Source: Desulfosoma caldarium
GTDB taxonomy: Bacteria; Desulfobacterota; Syntrophobacteria; Syntrophobacterales; DSM-9756
Length of the DNA stretch: 64,000 bases
Reading direction: 5' to 3'
NCBI RefSeq assembly: GCF_003751385.1
Contig: NZ_RJVA01000012.1
Coordinates: forward strand, 248,001-312,000
In this document: piece after piece, positions 37,553 through 47,776 of the stretch
Layout: every line of letters starts with the position of its first letter
Position numbering within the stretch: position 1 is the stretch's first letter
Notes under the pieces: generated by a model
What the model saw: only the letters and a program-made list of their open reading frames with translations
Databases searched by the model: none
Told to the model about the DNA's origin: nothing
Position numbers and translations under genes: made by a program

Positions 37553-38824
37553 GTGGAACGGGTGCAAGCGGTTCGCGGAATGAACGACATTTTGCCAGAT
37601 GCCGTGCATTGGTGGCAAAAAGTAGAAGCAACGGCGCGGCAAGTGCTTGAGCTTTATGGGTACCGGGAAATTCGGACACCCCTGGTGGAAAAATTGGAAC
37701 TTTTCGCGCGAAGCATCGGCGAAAGCACGGACATCGTGGAAAAGGAAATGTACGCCTTTGCGGACAGCAAGGGCCAGTGGCTGGCCCTGCGGCCGGAAGC
37801 CACCGCTTCGATGGTTCGTGCCTTTATCGAGCACAATCTCCATGCGGATCCTCTGGCACGAAAGTTCTACACCATCGGGCCCATGTTTCGCCATGAGCGG
37901 CCTCAAAAGGGAAGGTATCGGCAGTTTCATCAGATTGACGCCGAGGTATTTGGCATTGACGATCCTTTGATGGATGCCGAAGTCATGGTCACGCTGTGTG
38001 ATTTTCTGCAACGCCTTGGCCTGAGGGACACCGGGCTTCACGTCAATTCCTTGGGGTGCCCCGCGTGTCGGCCTCGGTTTCGCGAGGACCTGAAGGCGTT
38101 TCTTCAGGATCGAGCCTCCCAGCTTTGTCCCGATTGTGATCGCCGCCGTCATGTGAATCCTTTGCGGGTATTCGATTGCAAGGTGGACCGATGCCGCGAC
38201 GCGCTCAACGACGCGCCGGAGCTTGGGCAGTATTTGTGCGAGGCATGCCGGCGGCATTTTGATAAGGTTCTGGAATACCTCTCACACCTTCATGTGGCGT
38301 ATGACGTGGATTCTCGCATGGTGCGAGGGTTGGACTATTACATGCGCACTACCTTTGAGGTCATTACGGACCGGTTGGGAGCGCAAAACGCCGTGGGTGG
38401 TGGAGGGCGTTACGACGGGTTGATGCGCGACCTTGGAGGCCCGGATCTTCCGGGGATCGGCTTTGCCATCGGCATGGAGCGCCTCATTTTGCTGTTGCAG
38501 CAAGAAAAAACATGGGATTCCAAAAAGCCTGACGTTTTCATTGCCGTTGTTGGCGACGAGGCCGTGGGCCAGGCCTTTCGGTTGGCTCAAGACCTGCGCA
38601 CGCAGGGCGTGGCCGCGGAGCTGGGCCATGGCGGCGGCAGCCTCAAGAGCCAGATGCGACGTGCGAACAAAATGGGCGCAGCCCACGTGGTGATCGTTGG
38701 CGAGGAGGAACTGGCCAAAGGTGCTGTGGTCGTGCGGCACATGGTGAGTAAAGAGCAAAGGCAAGTTCCCTTGGAAGACGTCGCGGCGTTTCTTGCGGGG
38801 AAGAGCACAATCGAATCCCTATGA
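37553..38824 (+). CDS. hisS: Histidyl-tRNA synthetase
   Basis: 423 residues from a GTG start at 37553, with AAGGGG upstream. Class II motifs: VRGMNDILPD near the N-terminus, LRPEATASMVRAFIEHN (motif 2 region begins at about residue 82), the histidine loops RGLDYYMRTTFEV (about 259) and the motif 3 GIGFAIGMERLILLL (about 303-317), then the C-terminal anticodon-binding domain (about 330-423). It charges tRNA-His in the cytosol. It is the first gene of a plus-strand run with aspS 24 bases downstream, a pairing common in bacteria. Confidence 0.97.
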   Translation: MERVQAVRGMNDILPDAVHWWQKVEATARQVLELYGYREIRTPLVEKLELFARSIGESTDIVEKEMYAFADSKGQWLALRPEATASMVRAFIEHNLHADPLARKFYTIGPMFRHERPQKGRYRQFHQIDAEVFGIDDPLMDAEVMVTLCDFLQRLGLRDTGLHVNSLGCPACRPRFREDLKAFLQDRASQLCPDCDRRRHVNPLRVFDCKVDRCRDALNDAPELGQYLCEACRRHFDKVLEYLSHLHVAYDVDSRMVRGLDYYMRTTFEVITDRLGAQNAVGGGGRYDGLMRDLGGPDLPGIGFAIGMERLILLLQQEKTWDSKKPDVFIAVVGDEAVGQAFRLAQDLRTQGVAAELGHGGGSLKSQMRRANKMGAAHVVIVGEEELAKGAVVVRHMVSKEQRQVPLEDVAAFLAGKSTIESL

Positions 38825-38848
38825 ATTTCGCCCTTTAGGGGTGTTGTG

Positions 38849-40699
38849 ATGAAAAAGGAACAGGAGCGCGCCGTGGATCAGCAAGCAAAATCATTGGAAG
38901 TACAAAGCGTGGAATTGACATTCCCGAGTGGGTGGCGCCGCAGTCACGACTGCGGCAGCCTGCGGCTCGATCACTCCGGCCAAAACGTCGTCTTGATGGG
39001 ATGGGTGCAGCGGCGCCGCGACCATGGCGGCTTGATTTTTGTGGATCTTCGGGACCGTGAAGGGATAACCCAGATCGTATTTGACCCTCAAGCTGATGCC
39101 GCGGCGCACGAAGCGGCGCACGCCTTGCGTAGCGAATATGTCATTGCGGTTCAAGGCACCGTGCGTCAGCGCCCCGAGGGCATGGCCAATCCCAAACTGA
39201 AAACGGGAGACATCGAAGTTCTGGTGTATGCTCTAAAGATTCTCAATGTAGCCAAGACACCACCTTTTCTCATCGAAGACGACACGGAAGTCAGTGAAAG
39301 TGTTCGGCTGAAATACCGCTATCTGGATTTACGCCGCCCGGTCATGCAGGCCCATCTGCGCCTGAGGCATCGGGCTGCTTTTCTGACCCGAAACTATTTT
39401 GCCGAACGTGGGTTCATCGAAGTGGAAACCCCGGTGCTGACCAAGAGCACACCGGAAGGGGCTCGAGACTACTTGGTGCCGTCTCGAGTCAATCCCGGCA
39501 AGTTTTACGCTCTGCCCCAGTCCCCCCAGCTTTTCAAACAGTTGCTCATGGTGGCCGGATTGGAGCGCTACATGCAAATCGTGAAGTGCTTTCGGGATGA
39601 AGACCTTCGCGCCGATCGGCAGCCGGAATTTACGCAGTTGGATCTGGAGATGAGTTTCATCGAGGAGGAAGACATCTATGAGCTCATCGAGGGCTGGCTA
39701 AGCATCTTGTTCAAGGATCTTTTGGGGCTGGAACTTTCCACCCCGTTTTTGCGGCTTTCCTATCGCGACGCCCTGAACCGTTACGGTACAGACCGGCCGG
39801 ATCTGCGTTTCGGACTTGAGCTGACAGACCTGACGGATCTCGTCAAAGGTTGCGACTTCCGCGTGTTTCGAGAGGCGGTGGAGCGGGGAGGCCTGGTCAA
39901 GAGCCTTCGCCTTGCCGATGGCGCGCGCCTTTCGCGAAAAGACCTGGATGACCTGGTGCACTACGCCCAGGAATTCGGCGCCAAGGGCATGGCCTGGGCC
40001 AAGCTGCAGCCGGATGGATGGCAATCGCCCATCGCCAAGTTCCTGGACCCGTCACTCCGAGATGCCATTGTAGACAGGATGCAGGGCCGCCCCGGGGATA
40101 TTTTGTTTTTCATGGCCGATCACCCCACGGTTGTCCACGAAACCCTGGGCAATGTGCGCACCCGCTTGGCTCAGCAGTTGGACCTGATTCCCAAAGGGCA
40201 ATATCGCTTTTGCTGGATTACCCATTTTCCGCTTCTGGAATGGAATCCGGACGAGAAACGTTACGTGGCGGTGCATCACCCCTTCACATCGCCGCTGGAA
40301 GAGGATATGGATTTTTTGGAAAGCGATCCGCTGAAGGTGCGAAGCCGCGCCTACGATCTGGTCCTCAACGGCACGGAAATCGGCGGAGGCAGCATTCGCA
40401 TTCACCGGGAAGATGTGCAGAAAAAGATCTTTGGCGTTCTCGGCATTGGGGATCAGGAAGCTCGCGACAAATTCGGTTTTCTTTTAGATGCTCTGCAGTA
40501 CGGCGCGCCCCCTCACGGCGGCATCGCGTTTGGTTTCGACCGCCTGATCATGCTCATGACGGGCGCCACCTCCATTCGGGACGTCATTGCGTTTCCTAAG
40601 ACGCAGAAAGCCACGTGTCTCATGAGCGGAGCGCCGTCGGAGCCGGATGTGAACCAGTTGTTGGAATTATGTATCAGGGTGGACAAAGAGGGGAGATAA
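38849..40699 (+). CDS. aspS: Aspartyl-tRNA synthetase
   Basis: An ATG at 38849 follows an AGGGGTG ribosome site; a GTG one codon earlier is also possible. The 616-residue product has an N-terminal extension of about 28 residues before [12 protein letters not shown], where most AspRS start. The OB-fold anticodon domain follows (about 40-135), then class II motifs: [44 protein letters not shown] (motif 2), a bacterial GAD insertion (about 310-430) and [15 protein letters not shown] (motif 3). Whether it is discriminating or charges Asn too cannot be read here. It is co-transcribed with hisS and the next gene, 6 bases downstream. Confidence 0.96.
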   Translation: MKKEQERAVDQQAKSLEVQSVELTFPSGWRRSHDCGSLRLDHSGQNVVLMGWVQRRRDHGGLIFVDLRDREGITQIVFDPQADAAAHEAAHALRSEYVIAVQGTVRQRPEGMANPKLKTGDIEVLVYALKILNVAKTPPFLIEDDTEVSESVRLKYRYLDLRRPVMQAHLRLRHRAAFLTRNYFAERGFIEVETPVLTKSTPEGARDYLVPSRVNPGKFYALPQSPQLFKQLLMVAGLERYMQIVKCFRDEDLRADRQPEFTQLDLEMSFIEEEDIYELIEGWLSILFKDLLGLELSTPFLRLSYRDALNRYGTDRPDLRFGLELTDLTDLVKGCDFRVFREAVERGGLVKSLRLADGARLSRKDLDDLVHYAQEFGAKGMAWAKLQPDGWQSPIAKFLDPSLRDAIVDRMQGRPGDILFFMADHPTVVHETLGNVRTRLAQQLDLIPKGQYRFCWITHFPLLEWNPDEKRYVAVHHPFTSPLEEDMDFLESDPLKVRSRAYDLVLNGTEIGGGSIRIHREDVQKKIFGVLGIGDQEARDKFGFLLDALQYGAPPHGGIAFGFDRLIMLMTGATSIRDVIAFPKTQKATCLMSGAPSEPDVNQLLELCIRVDKEGR

Positions 40700-40705
40700 G
40701 TCTCC

Positions 40706-42553
40706 ATGGCCCGATGGAACGAAAAGAAACGCGTTCTGGACCACGAGCATACAGGGTTTTGGCATCATCGCCTGGTGGATGTCTCGGAACCCAACCTCAT
40801 GCGCAATGTTTTTCCGTACGTGGAAGTGCCGAGGATCGATTTCGATCATAAACTGCTGCCCATCGATCCAGCGGAAGATATTTTCATTACGGACACCACC
40901 TTTCGAGACGGACAACAGGCGCGACCGCCCTATACGGTGGAACAGATAGAGCGGATCTTTGAGTTCCTGCATCGCATGTCGGGCCCCAATGGGGTGATTC
41001 GACAATCGGAGTTTTTTCTTTACACGGATAAGGACCGTCGTGCCCTGGAAGCCTGCCTGGCCAAAGGATACACCTATCCAGAAATCACGGGGTGGGTGCG
41101 GGCCGTGGCGGCCGACCTTCAGCTCGTGGTGGATATGGGTTTGAAGGAGACGGGGATTCTCACCTCCGTTTCCGACTACCACATCTTTCTCAAAATGAAA
41201 ATCACCCGCAAGGAAGCCCTGGAAAAATACCTTGCCATCGTCAAGGCCGCCCTGGACAAGGGCATTCGGCCTCGGTGCCACTTTGAAGATATAACTCGAG
41301 CCGACACCTATGGATTCTGTGTTCCTTTTGCCATAGAACTCATGAAGCTCAGGGAAGAGAGCGGCATCGACATCAAGATTCGCCTCTGTGACACCATGGG
41401 TTTTGGCGTGACGTATCCAGGGGCCGCTCTGCCGCGAAGTGTCCCGAAACTCGTGCGGGCCTTCATTGATGAGGCAGGGGTGCCTGGGCATCTTTTGGAG
41501 TGGCACGGGCACAACGACTTTCACAAGGTTTTGGTTTGTGCCGCCACGGCATGGCTTTACGGCTGTAGTGGGGCCAACGGGACTCTATTGGGCTTTGGAG
41601 AACGGACGGGCAACGCGCCCATCGAAGGCCTACTCATGGAATACATCGGGCTTCGCGGTTCCATGGACGGCATTGACACCACAGCCATCACGGATGCTGC
41701 GGAATATTTTGAAAAAGAATTGGGCTATCGCATTCCGCCCAATTACCCTTTTGTGGGGGAAGATTTCAACGCCACCAAGGCGGGCATTCATGCGGACGGA
41801 CTGGTCAAGAACGAAGAAATCTACAACATTTTTGATACGCAACGGCTTCTCAAGCGTCCCGTCAGTGTCATCATCACCGACAAGTCGGGCCTGGCCGGCA
41901 TTGCCTATTGGGTAAACAATCGGCTACGGCTTCGAGGTGACCAGAAGTTGGACAAACGCCACCCGGGCATCGTCAAGATTCACAAGAGGGTCACGGAAGA
42001 ATACGCAGCCGGGCGCACCACGTCCATATCCAATGAGGAATTGGAACGATGGGCCCGCCGGTACCTGCCCGAATACTTTGTCAGCGAATTCGATCGCCTC
42101 AAGGAGCGCGCTCGGTCCCTGGCCGCTCATTTGGTGGCCGAGGTGGTGGAAAACGCCGCCATTAAGAGCATGGATCCGTCTATGCAAGAACCCGTCTTGC
42201 AGACGCTTTTGGAACTCAATCCCTTCATTCAGTACGTGTATGTCACGGATGCCGAAGGGCGAAAGATTACGAGAAACATCGTCCATATCGTGGACCGGGC
42301 CAAGTACGAAGCCGCCCAGGTGGGCGAAGACCTCTCGGATCGCCCCTGGTTCATTGAGCCCATGCGGAACGGCAAGGTGCACGTCACGGACTTTTACACT
42401 TCACGCTACACCGGGGCCTTGTGCATCACCGTGTCGGCGCCCATACGCAATGAACACGAAGAGATCGTGGGGATTCTGGGCATCGACATTCGCTTTGAAG
42501 CCCTGGCCAAAATGGAAGAGATGGAAAAGAACGGACGCTCGCGGAGCGTGTGA
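40706..42553 (+). CDS. Re-citrate synthase-type enzyme with C-terminal Cache-like domain
   Basis: 615 residues. Residues 55-440 form a DRE-TIM metallolyase/homocitrate-synthase-like barrel: DTTFRDGQQ at 63-71, RQSEFFLY at 99-106, [24 protein letters not shown] at 191-200 and HGHNDFH at 267-273. These stretches match Re-citrate synthases of clostridia and deltaproteobacteria more closely than isopropylmalate synthase. The enzyme would condense oxaloacetate and acetyl-CoA with Re stereochemistry. Residues about 480-605 form a PDC/Cache-like sensor ([57 protein letters not shown]). There is no membrane segment, so the Cache domain is cytosolic, unusual for this fold, and probably allosteric. The next gene starts inside its stop region. 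Confidence 0.85.
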   Translation: MARWNEKKRVLDHEHTGFWHHRLVDVSEPNLMRNVFPYVEVPRIDFDHKLLPIDPAEDIFITDTTFRDGQQARPPYTVEQIERIFEFLHRMSGPNGVIRQSEFFLYTDKDRRALEACLAKGYTYPEITGWVRAVAADLQLVVDMGLKETGILTSVSDYHIFLKMKITRKEALEKYLAIVKAALDKGIRPRCHFEDITRADTYGFCVPFAIELMKLREESGIDIKIRLCDTMGFGVTYPGAALPRSVPKLVRAFIDEAGVPGHLLEWHGHNDFHKVLVCAATAWLYGCSGANGTLLGFGERTGNAPIEGLLMEYIGLRGSMDGIDTTAITDAAEYFEKELGYRIPPNYPFVGEDFNATKAGIHADGLVKNEEIYNIFDTQRLLKRPVSVIITDKSGLAGIAYWVNNRLRLRGDQKLDKRHPGIVKIHKRVTEEYAAGRTTSISNEELERWARRYLPEYFVSEFDRLKERARSLAAHLVAEVVENAAIKSMDPSMQEPVLQTLLELNPFIQYVYVTDAEGRKITRNIVHIVDRAKYEAAQVGEDLSDRPWFIEPMRNGKVHVTDFYTSRYTGALCITVSAPIRNEHEEIVGILGIDIRFEALAKMEEMEKNGRSRSV

Positions 42554-43341
42554 CAATGCTCGGGGCATTAAGAGCTTTAGGGGTCTCGTTAGTCATTGCG
42601 GCCTTGATCGGTTCGGGCTGTGCCCCCAAAAAGCCGCCAGCCCCCGGTGCCCTCCCTCCCGGCACACCACCGCCCATTGGCACTCAAAAACCCTACCAAA
42701 TCAACGGCGTGTGGTATTACCCGATTCCCAGCGCTGAAGGGTTTCGCGAAGAAGGCTATGCCAGTTGGTACGGTCGAGACTTTCACGGCCGGTCCACGGC
42801 CAGCGGTGAACCCTTTGACATGTACGCCATGACGGCAGCCCATAAGATCTTGCCATTGGGAACCCATGTGAAGGTGACGGACAGGCGCACGGGACGTTCC
42901 ATTATTGTGCGCATCAATGATCGAGGGCCCTTTGTGCCCGGTCGCGTGATCGATCTATCCTATGGAGCAGCTCGAGCCCTCGGCATCCTTAATGATGGGA
43001 TTGCTCCCGTGGTGGTGGAAGCGGTGCGCGTAACCACCCCTGTGCTGGTGGCCGGGTCCAGCCCTTCATGGCAAGTGGAACCTGTGCGGCCGTATCGTCA
43101 GGGACCCTTTGCCGTTCAAGTGGGTTCCTTTCAAAATGCCGACAACGCGCAGTGGCTGAAAAAGAAAATGGCCAAGCGTTACGGTGAGGTTGCCGTGAGA
43201 ACCGCTTGGGTGGCGGGGAGTGTTTTTTACAGAGTTCAGGTGGGCCATTTTACGGATCTGGATCGAGCGCTGCAGTCCATGGAAACCTTTCAGCGTCAGG
43301 GGTATCGCGACGCTTTTGTGATCGCACTGGAGGGGCAATGA
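42550..43341 (+). CDS. rlpA: RlpA-like septal lytic transglycosylase lipoprotein with SPOR domain
   Basis: 263 residues from GTG at 42550 (an ATG two codons later is equally possible). The signal peptide ends in the lipobox IGSGC, then a Pro-rich linker. The RlpA double-psi beta-barrel lies at about 65-160, with [19 protein letters not shown] (catalytic-region Glu), [16 protein letters not shown] and [25 protein letters not shown] domain follows at about 185-262 ([14 protein letters not shown]...YRVQVGHF), which binds denuded septal peptidoglycan. It acts at the division septum in the periplasm. It overlaps the upstream gene by 4 bases and hisD starts 1 base after it, a tight operon. Confidence 0.94.
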   Translation: MTMLGALRALGVSLVIAALIGSGCAPKKPPAPGALPPGTPPPIGTQKPYQINGVWYYPIPSAEGFREEGYASWYGRDFHGRSTASGEPFDMYAMTAAHKILPLGTHVKVTDRRTGRSIIVRINDRGPFVPGRVIDLSYGAARALGILNDGIAPVVVEAVRVTTPVLVAGSSPSWQVEPVRPYRQGPFAVQVGSFQNADNAQWLKKKMAKRYGEVAVRTAWVAGSVFYRVQVGHFTDLDRALQSMETFQRQGYRDAFVIALEGQ

Positions 43342-43342
43342 G

Positions 43343-44665
43343 ATGGTGCCGGTATTGAGCTATCCGTCTGCGGAAGCCGAGCGGTTTTTCAGCGTGGTGA
43401 CGGGTCGACAGGTGGCTGTGGATCCGGAAGTGGAAAAAGGGGTTCAGGAAATCCTGGAAGCTGTGCGCCGTGAAGGGGATGACGCACTGGTTCGCTTCAC
43501 GCGGCGATTTGATGCGCCCGATTTTAGCTCCCATCAGATGACGGTGCCTCCTGAAGAGATCGATCGGGCCTACGCGGTGGCTGATCCATCCTTGGTGGAC
43601 GTCATTCGCCGAGCTCGAGACAATATCTTTGCCTTTCATGAACACCAGAAACAGTCCTCCTGGTTTATAACCCGCTCGAACGGCTGTTACATGGGGCAGC
43701 TCGTACAGCCCGTCGCCGCCGCCGGATTGTATGTGCCCGGTGGGCAGGGTGGTGAAACCCCTCTGGTTTCCACCGTGCTGATGACCGCTGTGCCTGCGGT
43801 GGTGGCCGGAGTCTCCGATATTGCCATGGTATCGCCTCCACGTCGCGACGGCTCTCTCAATCCCTATTTGCTGGTGGCGGCGCGCGAAGCCGGCGTTCAC
43901 CGCATTCACCCCATCGGTAGTGCCTGGGCGGTGGCCGCTTTAGCTTTCGGCACCCAAAGTGTGCGTGCTGTGGACGTTCTGGTGGGACCCGGAAACATTT
44001 ATGTGTCTGTGGCCAAAAAGCTTGTGGCGGGTCGTGTGGGCCTTGACGGCCTGGCCGGGCCCAGCGAAGTGGTCGTGGTGGCCGACCATTCCGCCGATCC
44101 AAACTTCGTGGCGGCCGACCTTTTGAGCCAGGCGGAACATGATCCCATGGCGAGCGCCGTATGTATCACCGATGATACGCACATGGCCGAAAAGGTTCTG
44201 GCCGCCTTGGAAACCCAAACGGCCGAGCTGGCGCGGCAGGACATCGCTCGCCGAGCGCTGGCTCGATACGGCGCCATCGTTCAAACCAGCACCCTCGAAG
44301 AAGCCATGGTCGTGGCCAACCGCCTGGCACCGGAACACCTGGAATTGCTCGTTGAAGATCCATGGGCTCTTTTGCCTTCGGTGCGCCATGCCGGAGCGGT
44401 GTTCATGGGCGCGCACACACCGGAGGCTCTAGGGGACTACTTTGCGGGACCCAATCACGTGCTACCCACCAGCGGCACGGCACGGTTTGCTTCGGCTTTG
44501 AGCGTGGAAACTTTTCTTAAGAAAACCACACTTCTGGCCTACAGTGAAAAAGCTTTTGAACGGGATGCGGCGGCCGTCATGGCCTTGGCGTCCCTGGAGC
44601 GGCTGGATGCGCACGCTCGGTCCGTGCAGGTGCGCATGGCCTCCCGTTCCCATGGCCGGGTTTGA
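43343..44665 (+). CDS. hisD: Histidinol dehydrogenase
   Basis: 440 residues, the usual length. Recognisable blocks: GYVPGG-like LYVPGGQGGETPLVSTVLM at about 131-149, GSAWAVAALAFGT, VDVLVGPGNIYVSVAKK at about 212-228, AGPSEVVVVAD at about 239-249, QAEHDPMA (zinc ligand His region) and YFAGPNHVLPTSGTARFASALS near the end. It catalyses the two NAD-dependent oxidations of L-histidinol to L-histidine. Other his genes are absent from the window. It is the last gene of the hisS-aspS run. Confidence 0.96.
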   Translation: MVPVLSYPSAEAERFFSVVTGRQVAVDPEVEKGVQEILEAVRREGDDALVRFTRRFDAPDFSSHQMTVPPEEIDRAYAVADPSLVDVIRRARDNIFAFHEHQKQSSWFITRSNGCYMGQLVQPVAAAGLYVPGGQGGETPLVSTVLMTAVPAVVAGVSDIAMVSPPRRDGSLNPYLLVAAREAGVHRIHPIGSAWAVAALAFGTQSVRAVDVLVGPGNIYVSVAKKLVAGRVGLDGLAGPSEVVVVADHSADPNFVAADLLSQAEHDPMASAVCITDDTHMAEKVLAALETQTAELARQDIARRALARYGAIVQTSTLEEAMVVANRLAPEHLELLVEDPWALLPSVRHAGAVFMGAHTPEALGDYFAGPNHVLPTSGTARFASALSVETFLKKTTLLAYSEKAFERDAAAVMALASLERLDAHARSVQVRMASRSHGRV

Positions 44666-45137
44666 CGGTGGAAAAGATGGATCCCCGAGAGACGGAGGTC
44701 CCAGAACGCCATTTCTTGAAAAATCGGGTTTTTATCTGAACATAACAACTTAAGGAGCCAGGAGGTTTTGTAAAAACACAAAGTGTGTATGCCTTAGGCG
44801 GCCCGAGGCGGTCATGCCCCGCGGACATTCATCCCTTAGGAGCAGGGACCTTGCCGGGCGAACAGAAGGTATCGGTGGGGCTATATGCTTGTCTTTGCGT
44901 AAAGACGGAGCTTGGTCTCGAAAGCCGTAGCATTGTGCTTGAGTCCAGCGTATCGCCGCGGAAGGGGAAGGAGCACGGATATAAGAACAAGTTGCCTCGC
45001 GCGACCTGCGAACCAATGGAAAACGGGGATCCAAAGGGCCAGAAGCCATGAGGGTGCCCCTCGAGGTCGTCATTCCCGCGAAAGCGTGGACCCTTTTTTT
45101 GCCCCATGCCCAGAGATCGATCCCTCAAAAGGGCAAG
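44666..45137. other. Non-coding region between hisD and the zinc-ribbon gene
   Basis: No gene is supported. It contains a truncated ATTCCCGCGAAAGCG repeat at about 45069-45085, related to the element at 19046. Short overlapping frames only. Confidence 0.5.
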
Positions 45138-45161
45138 CCCCCATGGACGCCTGGGGGTTTT
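45138..45161 (+). terminator. Rho-independent terminator
   Basis: CCCCCA-TGGACGCC-TGGGGG followed by TTTT, about 475 bases after hisD and 125 before the next gene. It could end read-through from the hisS-hisD run. Confidence 0.6.
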
Positions 45162-45286
45162 GAGCCTGCCTTTCGGCGAGGGGGGGTGTCTTGCGGGTTG
45201 ACCTTGAGGTTTGGGATCGCGTAAAAACACCAAGAGGATGTGCGGAAAAAGAGGTCAACGGACTGGACAGAAGAGGGGCCCTGCCC

Positions 45287-45934
45287 GTGAAAATCACCTG
45301 CGAGCAATGCCAGGCGTCTTTCAATGTGCCTGAGGAAAAGATACCTCAGGGAAAGTCTTTTCGAGTGCAGTGTCCTCGATGCCGGCACACCATTGCCGTG
45401 CGCTGTGCCACGGATGAAATCTCCGGCCCCGCGGCGCCTCACCAAGAAAGGCTTCCTGTTTCGGAAACCATCGAAGACGATGTTTTTCAGGATATTCTGC
45501 AAGAGGGGGGCAAGGCGGCCCTTGTGTGCATTGACGATTCCCATCGAAGGGCTCTGGTCACTGAAAGCTTGAAAGAAGCGGGTTTTCAGCCCTATGTGGA
45601 AGAAGATCCCGATCGCACCGTGCGTCGATTGCGCCAAGGGGGCTACGAGGTGCTGGTTCTTGAAGAACCTCTGGCCCCCACGGATCGACGCCAGGTGATT
45701 GTGGATTTCTTGAAAGCCTTGCCCATGGACCAGCGCCGAACCCTCTTTGTATGCCTAATCAGTGCAGAGGACCGCACCATGGATTCCATGGCCGCTTTTC
45801 GAAAAGAAGTGGATCTGATCATTCATGCCGGGAATTTGGCAAGGATGCAGCCCGTTTTGCAGAGCGAGGTGAAAAAGGCCCGTAGTTTTTATCGCATCTT
45901 CAAGGAGGCTCTGGAAGAAAGGGGGCAGATCTGA
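45287..45934 (+). CDS. MJ0042-type zinc-ribbon protein with pseudo-receiver domain
   Basis: A GTG at 45287 with GAGGGG upstream starts exactly at the domain (VKITCEQCQASFNV), giving 215 residues; the frame is open further upstream. Residues 1-38 are an MJ0042/zinc-ribbon motif with CEQC and CPRC. Residues about 75-195 have the alternating strand/helix pattern of a response-regulator receiver (AALVCIDDSHRRALVTESLKEAGF, GYEVLVLEEPLAP), but the phosphorylated Asp position reads Glu (LVLEEPL). It is therefore probably a non-phosphorylated pseudo-receiver. Such proteins are common in deltaproteobacteria; the role is unknown. The next gene starts 11 bases after its stop. Confidence 0.75.
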   Translation: MKITCEQCQASFNVPEEKIPQGKSFRVQCPRCRHTIAVRCATDEISGPAAPHQERLPVSETIEDDVFQDILQEGGKAALVCIDDSHRRALVTESLKEAGFQPYVEEDPDRTVRRLRQGGYEVLVLEEPLAPTDRRQVIVDFLKALPMDQRRTLFVCLISAEDRTMDSMAAFRKEVDLIIHAGNLARMQPVLQSEVKKARSFYRIFKEALEERGQI

Positions 45935-45945
45935 TCGGGAAAACC

Positions 45946-46248
45946 TTGACTCGCATGTTTCGCCGAAGCGGAAAAACGCAGCGCTCCAAGCATTTTCGAG
46001 CGCGGGTGGAAAGCTGTGTGAATACCATTTTGGACCTGAACAACCACTTGGGGGAAGGCAAGATTCGCCCTGAAATTATCAAGCAATTCCTACGCTTGAA
46101 AGAATCGCTACAAAACCTTTCCGAAGACCGTGTCAGTGAGCAGGATGTGATCCGCATTGAGAAGGCCACAAACCAACTGCTCAAAGAAATACGCGCTGCT
46201 TACGGAGATCAGCAGCCCCCGGTGCTCTACGCCGGCGACCACCACTAA
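45946..46248 (+). CDS. Small helical protein of unknown function
   Basis: About 100 residues from a TTG at 45946 (97 from the ATG at 45955). It is rich in charged residues and predicted fully helical (VESCVNTILDLNNHLGEGKI, FLRLKESLQNLSEDRV, ATNQLLKEIRAAYGD). I see no signal peptide, membrane segment or family motif. It follows the zinc-ribbon/pseudo-receiver gene by 11 bases and is probably its partner. Its stop lies 3 bases before the stop of the convergent M20 peptidase gene, with no terminator between them. Confidence 0.65.
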   Translation: MTRMFRRSGKTQRSKHFRARVESCVNTILDLNNHLGEGKIRPEIIKQFLRLKESLQNLSEDRVSEQDVIRIEKATNQLLKEIRAAYGDQQPPVLYAGDHH

Positions 46249-46251
46249 GCC

Positions 46252-47634
46252 TTATCCATCGTAACAGGTCTCCATTTCAAAAAGGAGCGCAGCAGCAGAT
46301 CGAATCCCGTTTTTGAAGTCGCTCAGAGCAAACCGTTCGTTGGGGGCATGAGCGCCATCGTCCGGGCGACCCCATCCCAGAAGAAGGATGGCTTCCAACC
46401 CCAAAACTTTCTTAAAAAGATTCACGATCGGAATCGAGCCGCCTTCACGAATGAACACGGGGGCCACGCCGAAGCCGGTTTCGATGGCTCGCGCCGCTGC
46501 CTGCATCTGAGGCAGGTCGCGAGACACGAGAACGGGTTCGGCGCCGTGCAGAGCCTTCACCTGAAGCTGCACTTCTTTAGGGCAAAGATCCGTCACGTAG
46601 CGGGTGAACAGTTCGGCGATCTGCTGTGGTTTTTGATGCGGCACCAACCGCATGCTCACCTTGGCGCCCGCCTTAGCCGGAATCACGGTCTTGGCTCCTT
46701 CCCCGGAAAACCCACCCCAAATGCCGTTGATGTCGAGAGTGGGGCGTGCCGTTTTGGATTCCAGAGCGTTGTAGCCCGGTTCTTCACACAGATAGGACAG
46801 GCCGAGATAGGCCTTGAGTTTCTCTTCGTCAAAGGGCAGGGCCCCCATGGCCTCTCGTTCCCAGAGTTCCAGGGGCGCCACGGTATCGTAAAATCCGGGT
46901 ATGGCGATGGTGCCGTCTGGGTTTTTCAGCCGAGCCAATAAGGTCACCAGCGCATGAATGGGATTGGGGGCGATGCCTCCGAAGCTTCCCGAGTGAAGGT
47001 CCGTTCGTGATGCCTGAACATTGAGTTCCATGTAAGCAAGGCCGCGCAACCCGTAAGTGATGGCGGGCACGTTGTCGGAAAACTGGGCGCCGTCGGAAAT
47101 GGCGATGGCGTCGGCTTTCAGTTGGCCGCGATGCTTTTTCAAGAAGGCGCCGAGATGAGGGCTCCCGATTTCCTCTTCGCCTTCTACGAGGAGTTTCACA
47201 TTGATGGGCAGATCACCTCGAGCGGCCAGCACGACTTCCAGGGCTTTAAGATACGTGAAGAACTGTCCCTTATCGTCGCTGGCGCCGCGGGCATAGATAA
47301 ACTCGTCGCGCACCGTGGGTTGAAAGGGTGGTGTGTTCCACTCTTCTTCGGGTTCCGCAGGTTGCACGTCATAGTGGCCGTAGATGAGAAGAGTCGGTCG
47401 ATGGGGATGAGGGCACCGGGAAGCCGTGACCACGGGGTGTCCGGCCGTGTCGTGCAACTGAGCCTCCAGGCCCATGCGCTTGCAGTGGTTGAGCACCCAT
47501 TCGGCGGCTCGGCGCACGTCGCCGCGATGGCGGGAGTAGGTGCTGACACTGGGAATGGCTAGGAGCTCTTTGAGCTCCCTCACGTACCGATCCAGATTGG
47601 TGTCGATCTTGCCAAAAACATCCGTCAAAGCCAT
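46252..47634 (-). CDS. M20-family metallodipeptidase
   Basis: 460 residues. The M20 pattern is complete: LLIYGHYDVQP at about 83-93 (first metal His and catalytic Asp), YARGASDDKGQ at about 114-124 (bridging Asp), LLVEGEEEIGSPH at about 148-160 (catalytic Glu-Glu), a lid/dimerisation domain at about 200-330 beginning after SRTDLHSGSFGG, and a final REGGSIPIV with GWGRPDDGAHAPNE (metal His). It is closest to the DUG1/carnosinase-like dipeptidases. It probably hydrolyses dipeptides in the cytosol; there is no signal peptide. It is transcribed alone, divergent from the acyltransferase gene. Confidence 0.93.
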   Translation of the reverse strand: MALTDVFGKIDTNLDRYVRELKELLAIPSVSTYSRHRGDVRRAAEWVLNHCKRMGLEAQLHDTAGHPVVTASRCPHPHRPTLLIYGHYDVQPAEPEEEWNTPPFQPTVRDEFIYARGASDDKGQFFTYLKALEVVLAARGDLPINVKLLVEGEEEIGSPHLGAFLKKHRGQLKADAIAISDGAQFSDNVPAITYGLRGLAYMELNVQASRTDLHSGSFGGIAPNPIHALVTLLARLKNPDGTIAIPGFYDTVAPLELWEREAMGALPFDEEKLKAYLGLSYLCEEPGYNALESKTARPTLDINGIWGGFSGEGAKTVIPAKAGAKVSMRLVPHQKPQQIAELFTRYVTDLCPKEVQLQVKALHGAEPVLVSRDLPQMQAAARAIETGFGVAPVFIREGGSIPIVNLFKKVLGLEAILLLGWGRPDDGAHAPNERFALSDFKNGIRSAAALLFEMETCYDG

Positions 47635-47776
47635 TGGCGTCGCTCCTTATGAACGCAGGGGGATTTCTTGGGCCCGATTCGGCCGTAGCGCACCATACAA
47701 CCTTTTGGCAGCTTGGCAAAGCGTCTTCCTGTGCGTTGACCTGACCGCAGTCCTGGAATAGGATCGGGCACCACCA

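Noticed and set aside
44666-45137. Possible small RNA (such as tmRNA or 6S) in the gap after hisD
   Set aside because: None of the conserved ends or folds of these RNAs is recognisable.
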